Shown here one piece after another: positions 33,389 to 46,268 of a stretch of DNA of 64,000 nucleotides. Position 1 is the first letter of the stretch. The number at the start of each line of letters is the position of its first letter. The stretch lies in assembly GCA_030737875.1 (NCBI GenBank), contig CM060912.1, forward strand, positions 877,137,199 through 877,201,198, in the 5' to 3' direction. Both the position numbers and the translations under genes were made by a program. A model generated the notes under the pieces. The model was not told the DNA's origin and made no database searches. It saw only the letters and a list, made by a program, of their open reading frames with translations. Source of the stretch: Allium sativum. Taxonomy: Eukaryota > Streptophyta > Magnoliopsida > Asparagales > Amaryllidaceae.

Positions 33389-34518
33389 GTTTCATATCTT
33401 GTTCGGAAATCAAATATTTTCTTATATATAAACTACACAATCTTGCACCCTTCAAGATAGCATATTGGAGGTTAAACGACATTGTACACTCCGTGGTATG
33501 GGACATGGAAGTATACGAAGTCAGTTAATTCCAGTGTAGCTAGATTGAACATGATGTCTTATTAATGATGATTTGGTGTTTTCTATGTCTTCCAATGCGG
33601 AGTTGACGAGCGGCAAGTAAACCAAGCAGTGAGAACATGTGGTATGCGAAGTACAGTTATCACTGTTTGGGTCACTAACTGGAAGTCAATGACACATTGT
33701 GAGGATGTTAATCCAGCACTTGCTTCAGGGGGAGGCCGAGACTCAAAGGAGTCAGATATATGTATCCACTTGATCGGGATGGTCAAGATGTACTCGGCTA
33801 AGGTAGTAGAAATGAAAAGCACCAAAATTTGAATACGTATAAGTACTTGGCTATTTCTCGGGATGAGCAATACTATAGCTCGGGGTGGGATATAGTTTAC
33901 TAAATAGCACGTGCACATTATTTATGATGATTTCATGTTATGATTTGATGTTGATGATTTTCATTTGCTAATATTTGACTATTGCTTGGGATGAGCAATA
34001 TTATAGATCGATATGTGATTTATTATTATGGCAAGAGCACATTTCTTATGATTTCTTTTATGATTCTGGTTTGATGATTTTAACTCAATTGGGATGATCG
34101 TATCGATCAGGATGATCATATATTTGTAAAGAGCATTTGGATATCTAATCCATTGTATTTTGAGATTTAGATGCTTTGGAGTGGGGTACTCCCTTCATTG
34201 ATAATTTAATTTGCTTGAGATGTATATGATGGTTTCAATGATTTTGGAAGTTTTTTTTTCATTGCAGCTTGAGTAGGGTGATGTACTTAGACTAATATTA
34301 GTCCACGAGAGTTGTACATTTATTCCTTGTGCCATGATATGTGATCTAAAATCAATTAACCCGCTTTATGTCATCATATTCACAACTTTTAGGGTAAAGA
34401 GTTGTATATCTTGTGCTTATTTATTTCTTATACTGATTTGTAAACTAGGCTGACCCGTGTCTGTAATCCTCGAGTCAAACTGAGATTTTCAGGAGTGGTC
34501 GCTGTGCTTGGGGTTAGC
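33389..34518 (+). repeat. 5' LTR of element B, piece 2
   Basis: Collinear with about 55873-56983 of the 3' LTR. It stops at TTAGC, where element D begins. Confidence 0.92.
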
Positions 34519-37500
34519 TGAAACGACCCAAACTTCCCAGTAGAGGAAAGGCTGGATTGCCTTGAGAACAACACCCATCAGAACACAAACTGAAGAACAT
34601 TTTATTGCTGATTACAACAATTACATCAGAGTACAGGAATATAACAGAGTATGAACTTATGATATACATTGGAAATATAATAATATCAGAGTTTAAATTA
34701 CATTTAAATAGCAGCGGAAAAATAATACAAATATACAACTGAAAGGAATACACGGATACAGAGCTTTCCGAATACCGCTTCAGCTGTAAGCCAGGATCCT
34801 GTAAATATATCTGCAAAAAGCTACTCGACTGCCCCTGTGGAAAATAAGGGCACCCGAGTTTGCCAGTGAAACAAACTACAGGTCAGTCATGGGACTGGTA
34901 TGAGAAATCTTAACTTAACTATCTAATAATAAGGCTAATCACAGGACCACGCCGCTAACGCGGAACGGGTTTACTCCATTGGATTGCCAGTGCATTAAAT
35001 AAAGTAAAACGTTAGACAACGCAATGCTTTTTAGAAAAATGAAACCATTATAAGACCCAAGTCTCATCACACAATGCAACGCAAACCGGAGGATAGGGTT
35101 TTACCTTATAATGGTCAAAAATGCTTGATACGATAAAATGGGTTTAATGTTAGTGTGTATATCTATAGGTATATATATTTCAAAAACAATTTCAATCATA
35201 ATGTATTAATCGTAGACGACATAGTACCCCATCCTACTATGTCGCCATACTAGTTCTACAATCAAAATCGCAAGGTCGTATTGGGAATTGGATTTCCATC
35301 ATGACTCGAGGCTAGGGGAAAGCTCCTCTCCGATTTGAGACACTCTAGCAAATGCCTCAGGATCACACCTATAGGCAACCCCTGGAGCGGTAGGGCCGGT
35401 CCCCGCCTATCGGCAGTGGATTGGTTATGCCTGAACACACGTTTCCCGGTTCCTTTGAACCTATAGTATGACCACTAACGGCCTATAAAAATCCGAGGCG
35501 TCTCAAAATCCATCATCCACATAAGTAAAATGCCAGGCCGTGTTCAAGCACTGACACTACCACTAGCTAGAAAGAAACGTGTGCACTCCCTACGGTCCAT
35601 ATCCCGTTTTTGACTCATACCGGGGTGTGAGGCTCGCGAAGTCACGATATACACAAAGCTATGCCGTAATAGGCTATGCTTTGATCATCCCACAAGGCCC
35701 TGCTTTTCAACAAAAGCCTTGATCAATTGCATCTTGGCGTGCCACATTGACAATTCACGCCATGCGATCAATCACTATTAATATATACCAGGGTGTTAAG
35801 TAGAGAATAAATTCTCCACCACCAAACAGACATACATTAATAGAAATCGATTTAATTCACATGGAACGAAATCCAATGTCAGACACGCATCCATTTACTA
35901 GCTTATGCTCTGGGTCTGAGCGAAAACCAAATCCGAACAATCAACAATAGTCCGGACGGCCACCACTGAAGCCCCTTCAAGGTAGCTACTCCCATCATGG
36001 GTCTCAGCAGCAACACGTCCATCCGATGTAAAATCGTCGGTCTTCAGCCACCGTCTTCATCTTCGACTCTTCATCGTCGTAGTAATTATTCGGAATGGGT
36101 TAAACCCGGTCTTTCCGAATAACTCACGTATTTTTATAGTTAAAAAAATCGAGTACTATAAGAACACATCCAACGCCTCATTCCAATTCAGAATATTCTT
36201 CTAATGAATTATTCGCATTATCTTATCAAAGATAAATTCTTCAAATTTATTCTTAAATCTTTCTTTTAAGGATTTATTAAAACTCCAATTTGGTTTTAAA
36301 TATCAAAAATCATTATTCAATGATTATTTAAATTTAAGAAATTAATCTTATCTTTAACTGGGTTAAAGGACTAGTGTCATTTTAAAACATAGTTCACGGT
36401 AAACCCAAAATCATCTTCCATAAAAGATGGAATCTTCAAAGAAATCAAATCAATATATGATCGTTATAAATTTCTGTATCTGACCAATAATATAAATGGA
36501 ATAACGACAAAGCCTTTTAAATTCCATATGTAGTATCGGTCTTCTTTTGCAAAAGCTTATCTCGGTTATAATTAATTCGAATTCTATTCAACTCCAATCT
36601 AATATATCAAATTGGAAAACTTTACTTTTGGAAAATTTCTATTTAAATCTTAATAAAAGATTTATAAATTCAAAATCATATTTTCACTGTCAGTTGGGTT
36701 AAAGAACACATGTCACTTAAAAACACAGTTCACAATAAACCCAACTCACATTTTTTATTCCAATTACTAAATATAATTGAAAACTTTAATAACCTAAGTT
36801 AAAAGATTATTCTTTTCATACGGGGTTTTACGGACAGTGTTATTTAAGACACTATTCACGGCCAACCCAAAATCCAATTTATTTAATTAAATTTCAGTTA
36901 AGTATTAACAAATTGGAAAAACTTCATTAAACCCAAATTTAATGGTTGATCTTAGTTAATAACTAGTTCATTTCAATTAAAATATATTTTTCTAAAATAT
37001 ATTCCTTTTCTAAAATATATTCTTTTCCTAAGACATTTTCGAACATATCCTTTTTCTAGAATATTCTTTATTGAAATGTGACTCAAACAACAGCCATATT
37101 TTGTATGAAATTAACAACCATGATAAATAATTATCAAACATCCAAATAACGACCAAGGTGGAATCTATAACTGTGTGAGCATTAAAGTAAATAACTGACG
37201 CTCATCACAGACTGTCAATCCATCGATTGACAGATAACTAAATATTGGGATTAGTGTGTATCCAATATCATCCCAATACCCGTGTGGGGTTTCATCCATC
37301 AAGCAAATAATAATTCATTTGTGCACTTGGGCGATGTGTAAAAATTATCGACCCAATCACATAGACAAGTCGGGTAACTTGTAAATGGAAGTGTAATATT
37401 CAATTTGAATATATAAACATTATATTTATCTCATCAAGCATTTCAACGTCACGACATGTATTTCAATTCTTTTAATCCTATTCTCCTCAATGAGAATGAT

Positions 37501-37639
37501 ATTACATAAAAATATATGTTTTTAATTCTACTCCTTTAAATGAGATCAACACTACATAAAAATGTATGTTTTTATTTCTAATCTTTTTATTGTAACTAAT
37601 CGACAATAAAAATATTAACTTTTAAATCTTTTGAATCAT

Positions 37640-38200
37640 TCTTTTTAATGACCAAAAATGCTATTTTGGTTTAACTCTTTTTAAAGTAAACAAAAATATA
37701 TTTTGATCTACTTCTTTTTAATGTAAACAAATGTTCATTTCTGCTTAATCCTTTTTAATACACGAAAATATTCATTTTTGCTTAATCCTTTTTAACTAAT
37801 CAAGTATTGGCAAAAATGTTATTCTTTTCACAAATCAATTTTTTGACAAAAATTGTGTCTTTTGTTTCTATAAACATATTTGGACAAAAATGTGTCTTTT
37901 ATTTTAATATTCATTTTCTAGCAAAAATGTACCTTTTATTCTAATACCTTTTTAATGTATAAAAATATGATGATTTTGTTTCTTAACTCCTAATGCAAAC
38001 AAAATGATGATTTTGTTTGTAAACTTCTAATGCAAACAAAACGATGATTTTGTTTGTTAACTTCTTGTGTAAACAAAAATGGGAATTTTGTTTATTAACT
38101 CTAATGCAAACAAAACGATGATTTTGTTTGTAAACTTCTAATGTAACAAAAATGAGAGTTTTGTTTCATTCTTTAAATTTGACAAACATGAATGTTTTCT
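37640..38200. repeat. Short tandem repeats in element D
   Basis: Units of about 35-60 bp with AAACAAAA(C/T)GATGATTTTGTTTGT and (C/G)AAAAATG(T)...TTTTATT. Each unit has a self-complementary core (ACAAA...TTTGT). Confidence 0.7.
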
Positions 38201-38329
38201 AATTCATTTCTCTAAAGTGATAAGATGAATGAATTTACTTCATTCTTTTCAAAGTGACCAAAAATGAATGAATTCTTTCTATAATCATGTTTTCATAAAA
38301 ATGTTATTTTTATTTAACAAATCATACTT

Positions 38330-38800
38330 TCACAAAAATGTGTCTTTTATTTCTATCCTTTTAAAGGTACAAAAATATCTCTTTTTATTTCTATAAACAT
38401 ATTTGGACAAAATGTGTCTTTTATTTCTATCCTTTTAAAAGTACAAAAATATCTCTTTTTATTTCTGTAAACATATTTTGACAAAAATGTTTCTTTTATT
38501 TCTATCCTTTTAAAAGTACAAAAATATCTCTTTTTATTTCTATAAACATATTTAGACAAAAATGTGTCTTTTATTTCTATCCTTTTAAAAGTACAAAAAT
38601 ATCTCTTTCTATAAACATATTTGGACAAAAATGTGTCATTTATTTCTATCCTTTTAAAAGTACAAAAATATCTCTTTTTATTTCTATAAACATATTTGGA
38701 CAAAAATGTGTCTTTTATTTCTATCCTTTTATAAGTACAAAAATATCTCTTTTTTATTTCTATAAACATATTTGGACAAAAATGTGTCTTTTATTCTTAA
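38330..38800. repeat. 75-bp tandem array in element D
   Basis: About six units of 74-77 bp containing TGTCTTTTATTTCTATCC, TTTTAAAAGTACAAAAATAT and CTATAAACATATTTGGACA. Because 75 is a multiple of three, the minus strand stays open over 38353-38769 with a repeating peptide; this is a by-product of the array, not a gene. Confidence 0.9.
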
Positions 38801-40815
38801 TTTCATTACATATAAATGTGATCTTTCTTCATGATGACCAAAATGTATATTTTGGTTAAATCTTTTCTAATGACCAAAAATGTAAATTTTGGTTAAATCT
38901 TTTCTAACAGCATATAAAAGAATATTTTCCAATGTTAACACTTTTCTATGTGTTCTACTGACAAATAAAAGAGGGATTCATTTGCATACATTTTCTATGT
39001 ATTCATATGACAAATAAAAAGAATAATTTATTTGTACATAATTTCTAACTTTAACATGACAAATAAAATGAGTATTTATCTGTTTACAATTTCTAACCCA
39101 ATCTTGACAAATAAAAATGATAATGTTATATGTCAATTCTAAATTTAACAAAAATGACAAATTTATATGTCATTACTGAATTTAACAAAATTGAAAATTT
39201 AATATGTCAATTCTAATCTTAACAAATGTGACAAATTTTATGTGTAAATTCTAATTCAACAAAAGTGACGATTATAACCAAAATGTGATTTTATACTAGT
39301 GTGACAATTATAACCACAAATGTGATTTTATTCTATAGCAACATTTTTAGACTAAAAATGTTTTTATTTTTATTTTTATTTTTTTGTCCTTACCTAACGT
39401 TTTATAAGAAAAATGATATTTTATTCCTTACATATCATTTTATTTGTTATCACTACAAATCAATATGGTTTAACAATGTTATCAACACAGAACATCACCC
39501 AACAAGCAGATCTATACATTACATTCAGTACAGAACAAATCATGAATAGTAACAAACAGGGATTAACTATAGATTGATGGCAATAAATTAGGATTATTTA
39601 TAATTATAAAAAAAAAGAAATAAATAGATTTCTCACCGATGATTTAAATTCTGATTAGTTCAGAGCTAGAATTTGACCAAAATTTGATATGCTCGGTTTC
39701 AGTTCTCGTCAGCGTCATGTCGTAGATCTCCTCTTCACGATTCCAACGTGACTGAAATCGTCAAATTCTGTTTTGATTCGAAGAAGTTATAGTGGTTTGA
39801 ACTTTAATTACAATTTAAATAATTAATAATTTATTAAGCACATAAATCCTTCAGTTAAACACCTTCCTCTTCCTCCATCGTTACATTGTCCAAACCAAAC
39901 CCATCATCGAAGAAGAGGACTCCACCGACGCACCTTCCTGGAGCTGTCAGAGTCCAATCGAACAGACCCACGAGAACCGCCACCTCGCCTTGCTCCGGCA
40001 CCTCCATCGACAATCAACTCGGTGGCCCCCACGCCCTGGTTTCCGCGCCCATAGTTCGCCACTTCCCTCGCCAACTCTGGACTCCGCAGTACTCAAAAAC
40101 CCATCTCGACCGTACATCTTACAGAGCTTGTGTCCCTCTTGAATCTCCTTTTTGAGATTTTGAATTTCATTGATTATATTAGGAGAAAAGTGGGATTGAA
40201 GATCTGAAGAGCTCGGCCATTGATTTAGTGTATACGGCGGCTGGACATTAGAATTAGGTTTTTTTTTTCTTAATCTATTATTTATTTTAAAATATTATTT
40301 AATTTACCCCTAAGGCTCGTTCAGCCACTAACTTCAATTCAGGTCCAGTTAGTGTCAAACTTAAGGTTTTGACGCCTTCTGAATGCGATGGGCTATGCCC
40401 CGTGGCCCAATTCTGAAATTTAAATACGCCGGGGCCACATACGACCTCTAAAAATTACCAAAAAATTATTTCTAGCTTTGTTTTGATGATACGGTCCTAA
40501 CAAAACTAATTTCGTCGAATTCTGAGACTGTTCGAAAAATGGCCATTTTCAAGTCGATTAAATTTGACTGTAATTGACAAAACACGTTTACCTTTGCCAC
40601 GCTTACATATTAATTCGAAAAATTATGAAAATTGAAACCTAGCAATAGTTTGACATTCCAGTTCCAACAAAAGTGGTTTCGTCGAAAACCGAGGTCGTTA
40701 GAAAAATGGCTATTTTTAAGGGCTATATATTATATTAAAATATATAAATTCTACAACGACTTTTCTAAATGTACTGTAGATTAAAATATATTAAAATATA
40801 TAAATTCTAAAGTGA

Positions 40816-41138
40816 GTTGTATCTATTTTATTGTAGCACATGTAATTGTTATGCTCTAACGATGTAATATTGTGTAACTATTCTGTGGACTGCGATTGTG
40901 CTTTTATATGTACTGTATTCTAAGATTATCTTGTAGCCACTGTGGAATTGTTTTACATAATAATCAAGTATGTCAAGCCTCTTGAAAGAAAATTTACGAG
41001 CACTTTCTCAACGTGCTTAAGACTTGCTAATGCAAATCTACGAGTGGTCGCATTTAACCAGCCCTATTCTTTGCTCTAATAGGCAGCATTACCTAGTAAT
41101 GCTCTTTATTAGGGTGGGTCTCGGGGTGGAGCATCACA
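40816..41138 (+). repeat. 5' LTR of element B, piece 3 (3' end)
   Basis: Collinear with about 57081-57401 of the 3' LTR (GTGAGTTGTATCTATT, then TGCTTAAGACTTGCTAATGC). It ends CATCACA directly before the primer-binding site. Confidence 0.9.
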
Positions 41139-41141
41139 AAA

Positions 41142-41153
41142 TGGTATCAGAGC
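41142..41153 (+). promoter_or_regulatory. Primer-binding site of element B
   Basis: TGGTATCAGAGC is complementary to the 3' end of plant initiator methionine tRNA, three bases after the LTR. Confidence 0.9.
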
Positions 41154-41226
41154 AGAAGTTCAAACAAAGTACATTAGATATAGAATAGAACCAGAATAGT
41201 ACATGTGTTACAACGTGGAAGAATAA
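41154..41226 (+). other. Internal region of element B, 5' part
   Basis: A short non-coding piece ending with the TSD AATAA (41222-41226) of element E. It continues at 51238. Confidence 0.8.
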
Positions 41227-43866
41227 TGTAACGATATGGATTTCGCCCGAACCTAATCGATCGCTAAATCGACCAAGACCGTTCGAAACCCGGATACGCT
41301 AACTTTGGGCATACAACACATCAAAACAAATAACAGAAAACTTTTATTACATCATAATAATGCAACATCAGAGTATAGAATATCAGAGTACATTGAATAT
41401 AATAATACAATAGTGGAAGATTAATTTACAACAAGTTTAATACAACGTAGCAGAAGACTATCAATGCTCTGGATACAGCTTTAAGCTTCGATCCAGAATC
41501 CTGCTTAATAAATAAATATCTGCAAAACAAGTCACTTGACTGCCCATGTGGAAAATATAGGCACCCGAATTTGCAAGTGAAAACAAACTACGAGCCTGTC
41601 ATGGGACTAGTATGAGAAATCTTACTTAACCTATTTAAAAATAAGGCTAATCACAGAAATACACCGCTAACGGGGAACGGAGTTACTCCATTGGATTGCC
41701 GATGAATAAACAACAACCATAAATAAACTTGTGGATCTACAATGTGTCATACAACATGCAATTTTTTTCCCGATCTACCCATTTAGGCTTAATCCCTAAA
41801 CTTAGATTTCAAAATCCAATTCACTTTATAGAAATTATTTCTTTGGACTTTATTTCCCGATTTCTTTTATTTCAAATCATTTGAAATACATATCTAGATT
41901 TAATATAAGAGTATATTTCACTTCGGGGTCTCAAAACAAAATCTTTGGAAATATGAATTCCAAAATGTAACAATGTATACAAACAAGTATGAAACCAAAT
42001 ATCGGTCATGTTCCCTCAGACCAGGCTGTATGCGCCTTAACCAATGTATATATATATATATGTATATGTATATGTTCACCTAATGGCTACACTAAACGAT
42101 GCACCATCCCACATATGGGGGAAAACATACACCGTCCTCCACTTTAAGTCACTCTCGGGTCACCCGAAATCTAGCCACATAGTAGCTAAATCGTTTTATA
42201 TCCCAAAGTAGGGAAAATCATTTCACAACATAATAATCACAAGTACTTTCAAACCTATACAGATTTCCACTTCCAAAACATTTCAATATTATCAGGTATA
42301 GCCCTTGAAAACCTTTCTGTTTTATAAAATGTTCCCTGTCCAAAATTGGAAATACTATTCTTTTTATTTAATAAATCTCAATTTGAAATCATTCATTAAA
42401 TTTTGAAATAAACAACATCGCTAAATACCTTATAGTCAAATCGTGAAGTGTTTCACAAGGTGTTAGCACATAGACATTTTTACCCAGCCCAATGCTAAAT
42501 TAAAGGCATATTTTGCTCATAAATTGGTTGAGCATAATCCAAACAATCAATCAATCACAATCCTCATCAATAGCCAAATATATTTGGTTCAATCACATTT
42601 CATGTTATAATAAAAGAGTATTTTATTGTCAACACATTTTCTACATTTCATGTTACAATAAAAAAAAGTATTTTATTGTCTACACATTTTTTCATTTCAT
42701 ACGCATACAATAAAAATAATATTTTATTGTCTATACATTTCATATAGTGAAAAATAGGGAGAAGGACAAACTTAACAAAAAATTCGGTGAAAAGTATAGA
42801 AAGTTTAGAATTTAATGAGAAGGCCAAATGATAGTGTAAGTGAAAAAAGGTTAGTGGGCCCCCCTAAATTCCACATTTAGTGTAAATGTGTCTTTCTCCC
42901 TAATTTTGAAACTTTCGATATTTTTTGCACCAAAAAATTTCCAAAGTTTGCCCTTTAAAAGAAAATCCTCTTTCATATGCATACAATAAAAAGAATATTT
43001 AATTGTTTTCAATTCCTATGTTCTTATGACAAATAAAAAGAAATTTTATTTGTGTAACACTTTCTGTGTTTTCAACGACAAATAAAAACACTTTCTATGT
43101 TTTCCAACGACAAATAAAAAGAGTATTTTATTTGTATACACAATTCTATCTTTCTAATGACAAATAAAAAGAGTATTTTATTTACATACATGTTTTCTGC
43201 TTTTCTAATGACAAATAAAAAGAAGTATTTTATCTGTATACATGTTTTCTACTTTTCTAATGAAAATAAAATAAAATTTTATTTGCATAACAATTAAAAT
43301 GTCTCTAATGACAAATAAAAAAAGAATATTTTATTTGTCTAACCATTACAATGTCTCTAATGACAAATAAAAAAGAATATTTTATTTGCATAACAAATTT
43401 TATGTTTCTAATGACAAATAAAAAGATTATTTTATTAGCATAACATTTTCTATACTTCTAGTGACAAATAAAAAGAATATTTTATTTGCATACAAATTTC
43501 CTATATTTTAAAAAACAAATAAAAATGAATATTTATTTGTACACAAATTTCTATCTTTAATATGACAAAAAAATGAATATTTATGTGTACACAAATTTCT
43601 ATATTTAATATGACAAATAAAAATGAATATTTATTTATAGAAAATTTCCATATTTAACATGTCAAAAAAATGAATATTTTTATTTATATACAATTTCAAT
43701 ATTAACATAACAAATAAAAATGGTATTTTTATTTGATAGCAATTTCAATATTTAACAATGAAAAATAAAAAATGAATATTTTTATTTGACAACAATTTCA
43801 ATATTTAACAATGACAAATAAAAATGAATATTTTTATTTGACAACAATTTCAATATTTAACAATGA
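41227..43866 (-). repeat. Left arm of the element E palindrome (inverted LTR half)
   Basis: Reverse complement of 43881-46254 along its whole length, apart from a 225-bp foldback insertion. Over the outer 375 bp I count about 27 differences (7%), nearly all transitions. Without the insertion and its TSD copy the arm is 2407 bp, close to the 2374 bp of the right arm. Confidence 0.92.
42746..42970. mobile_element. Foldback element in the left palindrome arm (hAT-like TSD)
   Basis: 225 bp bounded by TTTCATAT at 42738-42745 and 42971-42978. The ends are imperfect inverted repeats (GGACAAACTT against AAAGTTTGCCC). There is no counterpart in the right arm. An 8-bp duplication fits hAT-type transposons. 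Non-coding. Confidence 0.65.
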
Positions 43867-44900
43867 ATATTTTTTATTTGTCATTGTTAAATATTGAAAT
43901 TGTTGTCAAATAAAAATATTCATTTTTATTTGTCATTGTTAAATATTGAAATTGTTGTCAAATAAAAATATTCATTTTTTATTTTTCATTGTTAAATATT
44001 GAAATTGCTATCAAATAAAAATACCATTTTTATTTGTCATGTTAATATTGAAATTGTATACAAATAAAAATATTCATTTTTATTTGACATGTTAAATATG
44101 GAAATTGTGTACAAATAAATATTCATTTTTATTTTTCATATTAAAGATAGAAATTTGTGTACAAATAAATATTCATTTTTATTTGTCATATTAAAGATAG
44201 AAATTTGTGTACAAATAAATATTCATTTTTATTTGTTTTGTTAAATATAGGAAATTTGTATGCAAATAAAATATTCTTTTTATTTGTCACTAGAAGTATA
44301 GAAAATGTTATGCAAATAAAATAATCTTTTTATTTGTCATTAGAAACATTGAATTTGTTATGCAAATAAAATATTCTTTTTTATTTGTCAGTAGAGACAT
44401 TGTAATTGTTAGTCAAGTAAAATATTATTTTTTTATTCGTCATTAAAGACATTGTAATTGTTATGCAAATAAAATTTTCTTTTTATTTGTCATTAGAAAA
44501 GTAGAAAACATGTATACAAATAAAATACTTCTTTTTATTTGTCATTAGAAAAGTAGAAAACATGTATGCAAATAAAATAATCTTTTTTTTTGTCATTAGA
44601 AAGAGAGAATTGTGTATACAAATAAAATACTCTTTTTATTTGTCGTTGGAAAACATAGAAAGTGTTACACAAATAAAATTTCCGTTTATTTGTCATATGA
44701 ACATAGGAATTGAAAACAATAAAATATTCTTTTTATTCTATGCATATGAAATGTAGAAAATGTATAGACAATTAAATATTCTTTTTATTGTATGCATATG
44801 AAATGTAAAAATGTGTAGACAATAAAATATTTTTTTTCTGTAACATGAAATGTAGAAAATGTGTAGACAATAAGATACTCTTTTATTGTAACATGAAATG
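42979..44900. repeat. Hairpin-unit minisatellite spanning the palindrome centre
   Basis: Units of about 50-58 bp repeat on both sides of the centre. On the left arm each is of the form ATGACAAATAAAAA, GAATATTTTATTTG, then a variable CATAACAATTTC-like linker. Within a unit CAAATAAAA and TTTTATTTG can pair. The array reverses direction at about 43873. Confidence 0.9.
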
Positions 44901-46254
44901 TGATTGAACCAAATATACTTGGCTATTGATTGTGATTACTTGATTGTTTGGATTATGGTCAACCAGTTTATGAGCAAAATATGCTTTTATATTTAGCATT
45001 GGGTTGGGTAAAAATGTCTATATGCTAACATTTTGTGAAACACTTTATGATTTGACTATAAGGTTTTTAGAGATGTTGTTTATTTCAAAATTTAATAAAC
45101 GATTTCGAAATGAGATTTATTAAATAAAAAGAATAGTATTACCGATTTTGGACAGGGAAAATTTTATAAAATATTTTATGAAACAAAAAGGCTTTCGAGG
45201 GCTATACCCGATAATTTTGAAATGTTTTGGAAGTGGAAATCTATATAGATTTGAAAGTACTTGTGATTATTATGTTGTGAAATGATTTTCCCTACTTCGG
45301 GATATAAAATGATTTAACAACTATATGGCTAGATATCGGGTGACCCGAGAGTGGCTAAAAGTGGAGGACGGTATATGTTTTCCCCCATAGGTGGGATGGT
45401 GCATCGTTAGTTTAGCCGTTAGGTGCACACATATATATTGGTTAAGGCACATACAGCCTTGTTTGAGGGAACATGACCGATATTTGGTTTCATACTTGTT
45501 TGTATACATTGTTACGTTTTGGAATTTATATTTCCAAAGATTTTGTTATGAGATCCCGAAGTGAAAACTACTTTGATATAAAAGCTAGATATGTATTTAA
45601 AATTATTTGAAATAAAAGAAATCAGGAATAAAGTCCAAAGAAATAATTTATGTAAAGTGAATTGGATTTTGAAATCTAAGTTTAGGGTTTAAGCCTAAAT
45701 GGGTAGATTGGAAAAAAAATTGCATGTTGTATGATGCATTGTAGATCCATAAGTTTATTTATAGTTGTTGTTTATGCACTGGCAATCCAATGGAGTAAAC
45801 TCGTTCCGCATTAATGGGGTGGTCCTGTGATTAGCCTTATTTTTAAATAGGTCAAGTAAGATTTGTCATACCAGTCCCATGACTGGCTCATAGTTTGTTT
45901 TCACTTGCAAACTCGGGTGACCATATTTTCAACACGGGCAGTCGAGTGGCTTGTTTTGCAGATATTTATTTATTAAGCAGGATTCTGGATCAAAGCTTAA
46001 ATCTGTGTCCAGAGCATTGAGAGTCTTCCGCTGCGTTGTATTAAATTTGTTGTAAATTAACCTTCCGCTGTTGTATTATTATATTCGATGTACTCTGATA
46101 TTCTGTACTCTGATGTTGCATTATTATGATGTAATAAAAGTCTTCTGTTATTTGTTCTGATGTGTTGTATACCCAAAGTTAGCGTATCCAGGTTTCGAAC
46201 GGTCTTGGTCGATTTAGCGATCGATTAGTTCCGGGCGAAATCCGTATCATTACA
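43881..46254 (+). repeat. Right arm: 3' half of the element E 5' LTR
   Basis: Collinear with roughly 48640-51232 of the complete 3' LTR. It ends ATCATTACA, followed after two bases by the primer-binding site. Confidence 0.9.
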
Positions 46255-46256
46255 GT

Positions 46257-46268
46257 TGGTATCAGAGC
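46257..46268 (+). promoter_or_regulatory. Primer-binding site of element E
   Basis: TGGTATCAGAGC, complementary to initiator methionine tRNA. Confidence 0.9.

Larger units (their letters stand above)
34519..40815 (-). mobile_element. Element D: truncated solo LTR, reverse orientation
   Basis: It starts TGAAACGACCC and is homologous to solo LTR C (57478-62218) and to the LTR of element E, for example the shared block CACCCGAGTTTGC(C/A)AGTGAAAC at 34852 and 57821. The far end is missing: about 340 bp of the LTR and about 115 bp of the target LTR of element B are deleted together, so no TSD can be seen. It is longer than C because of expanded internal tandem arrays (37600-39300). The right border is approximate. 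Confidence 0.8.

Noticed and set aside
38353..38769. 138-residue minus-strand frame that looks like a repeat protein
   Set aside because: It is produced by a 75-bp tandem array whose length is a multiple of three.
41142..41153. Possible tRNA gene at TGGTATCAGAGC
   Set aside because: This is a primer-binding site complementary to a tRNA end; there is no cloverleaf around it (same at 46257).
41227..46254. Reading the palindrome as two unrelated insertions or an assembly artefact
   Set aside because: The 5-bp TSD at the outer ends and about 7% divergence between arms, plus a foldback insertion in one arm only, argue for a real, old, single unit.
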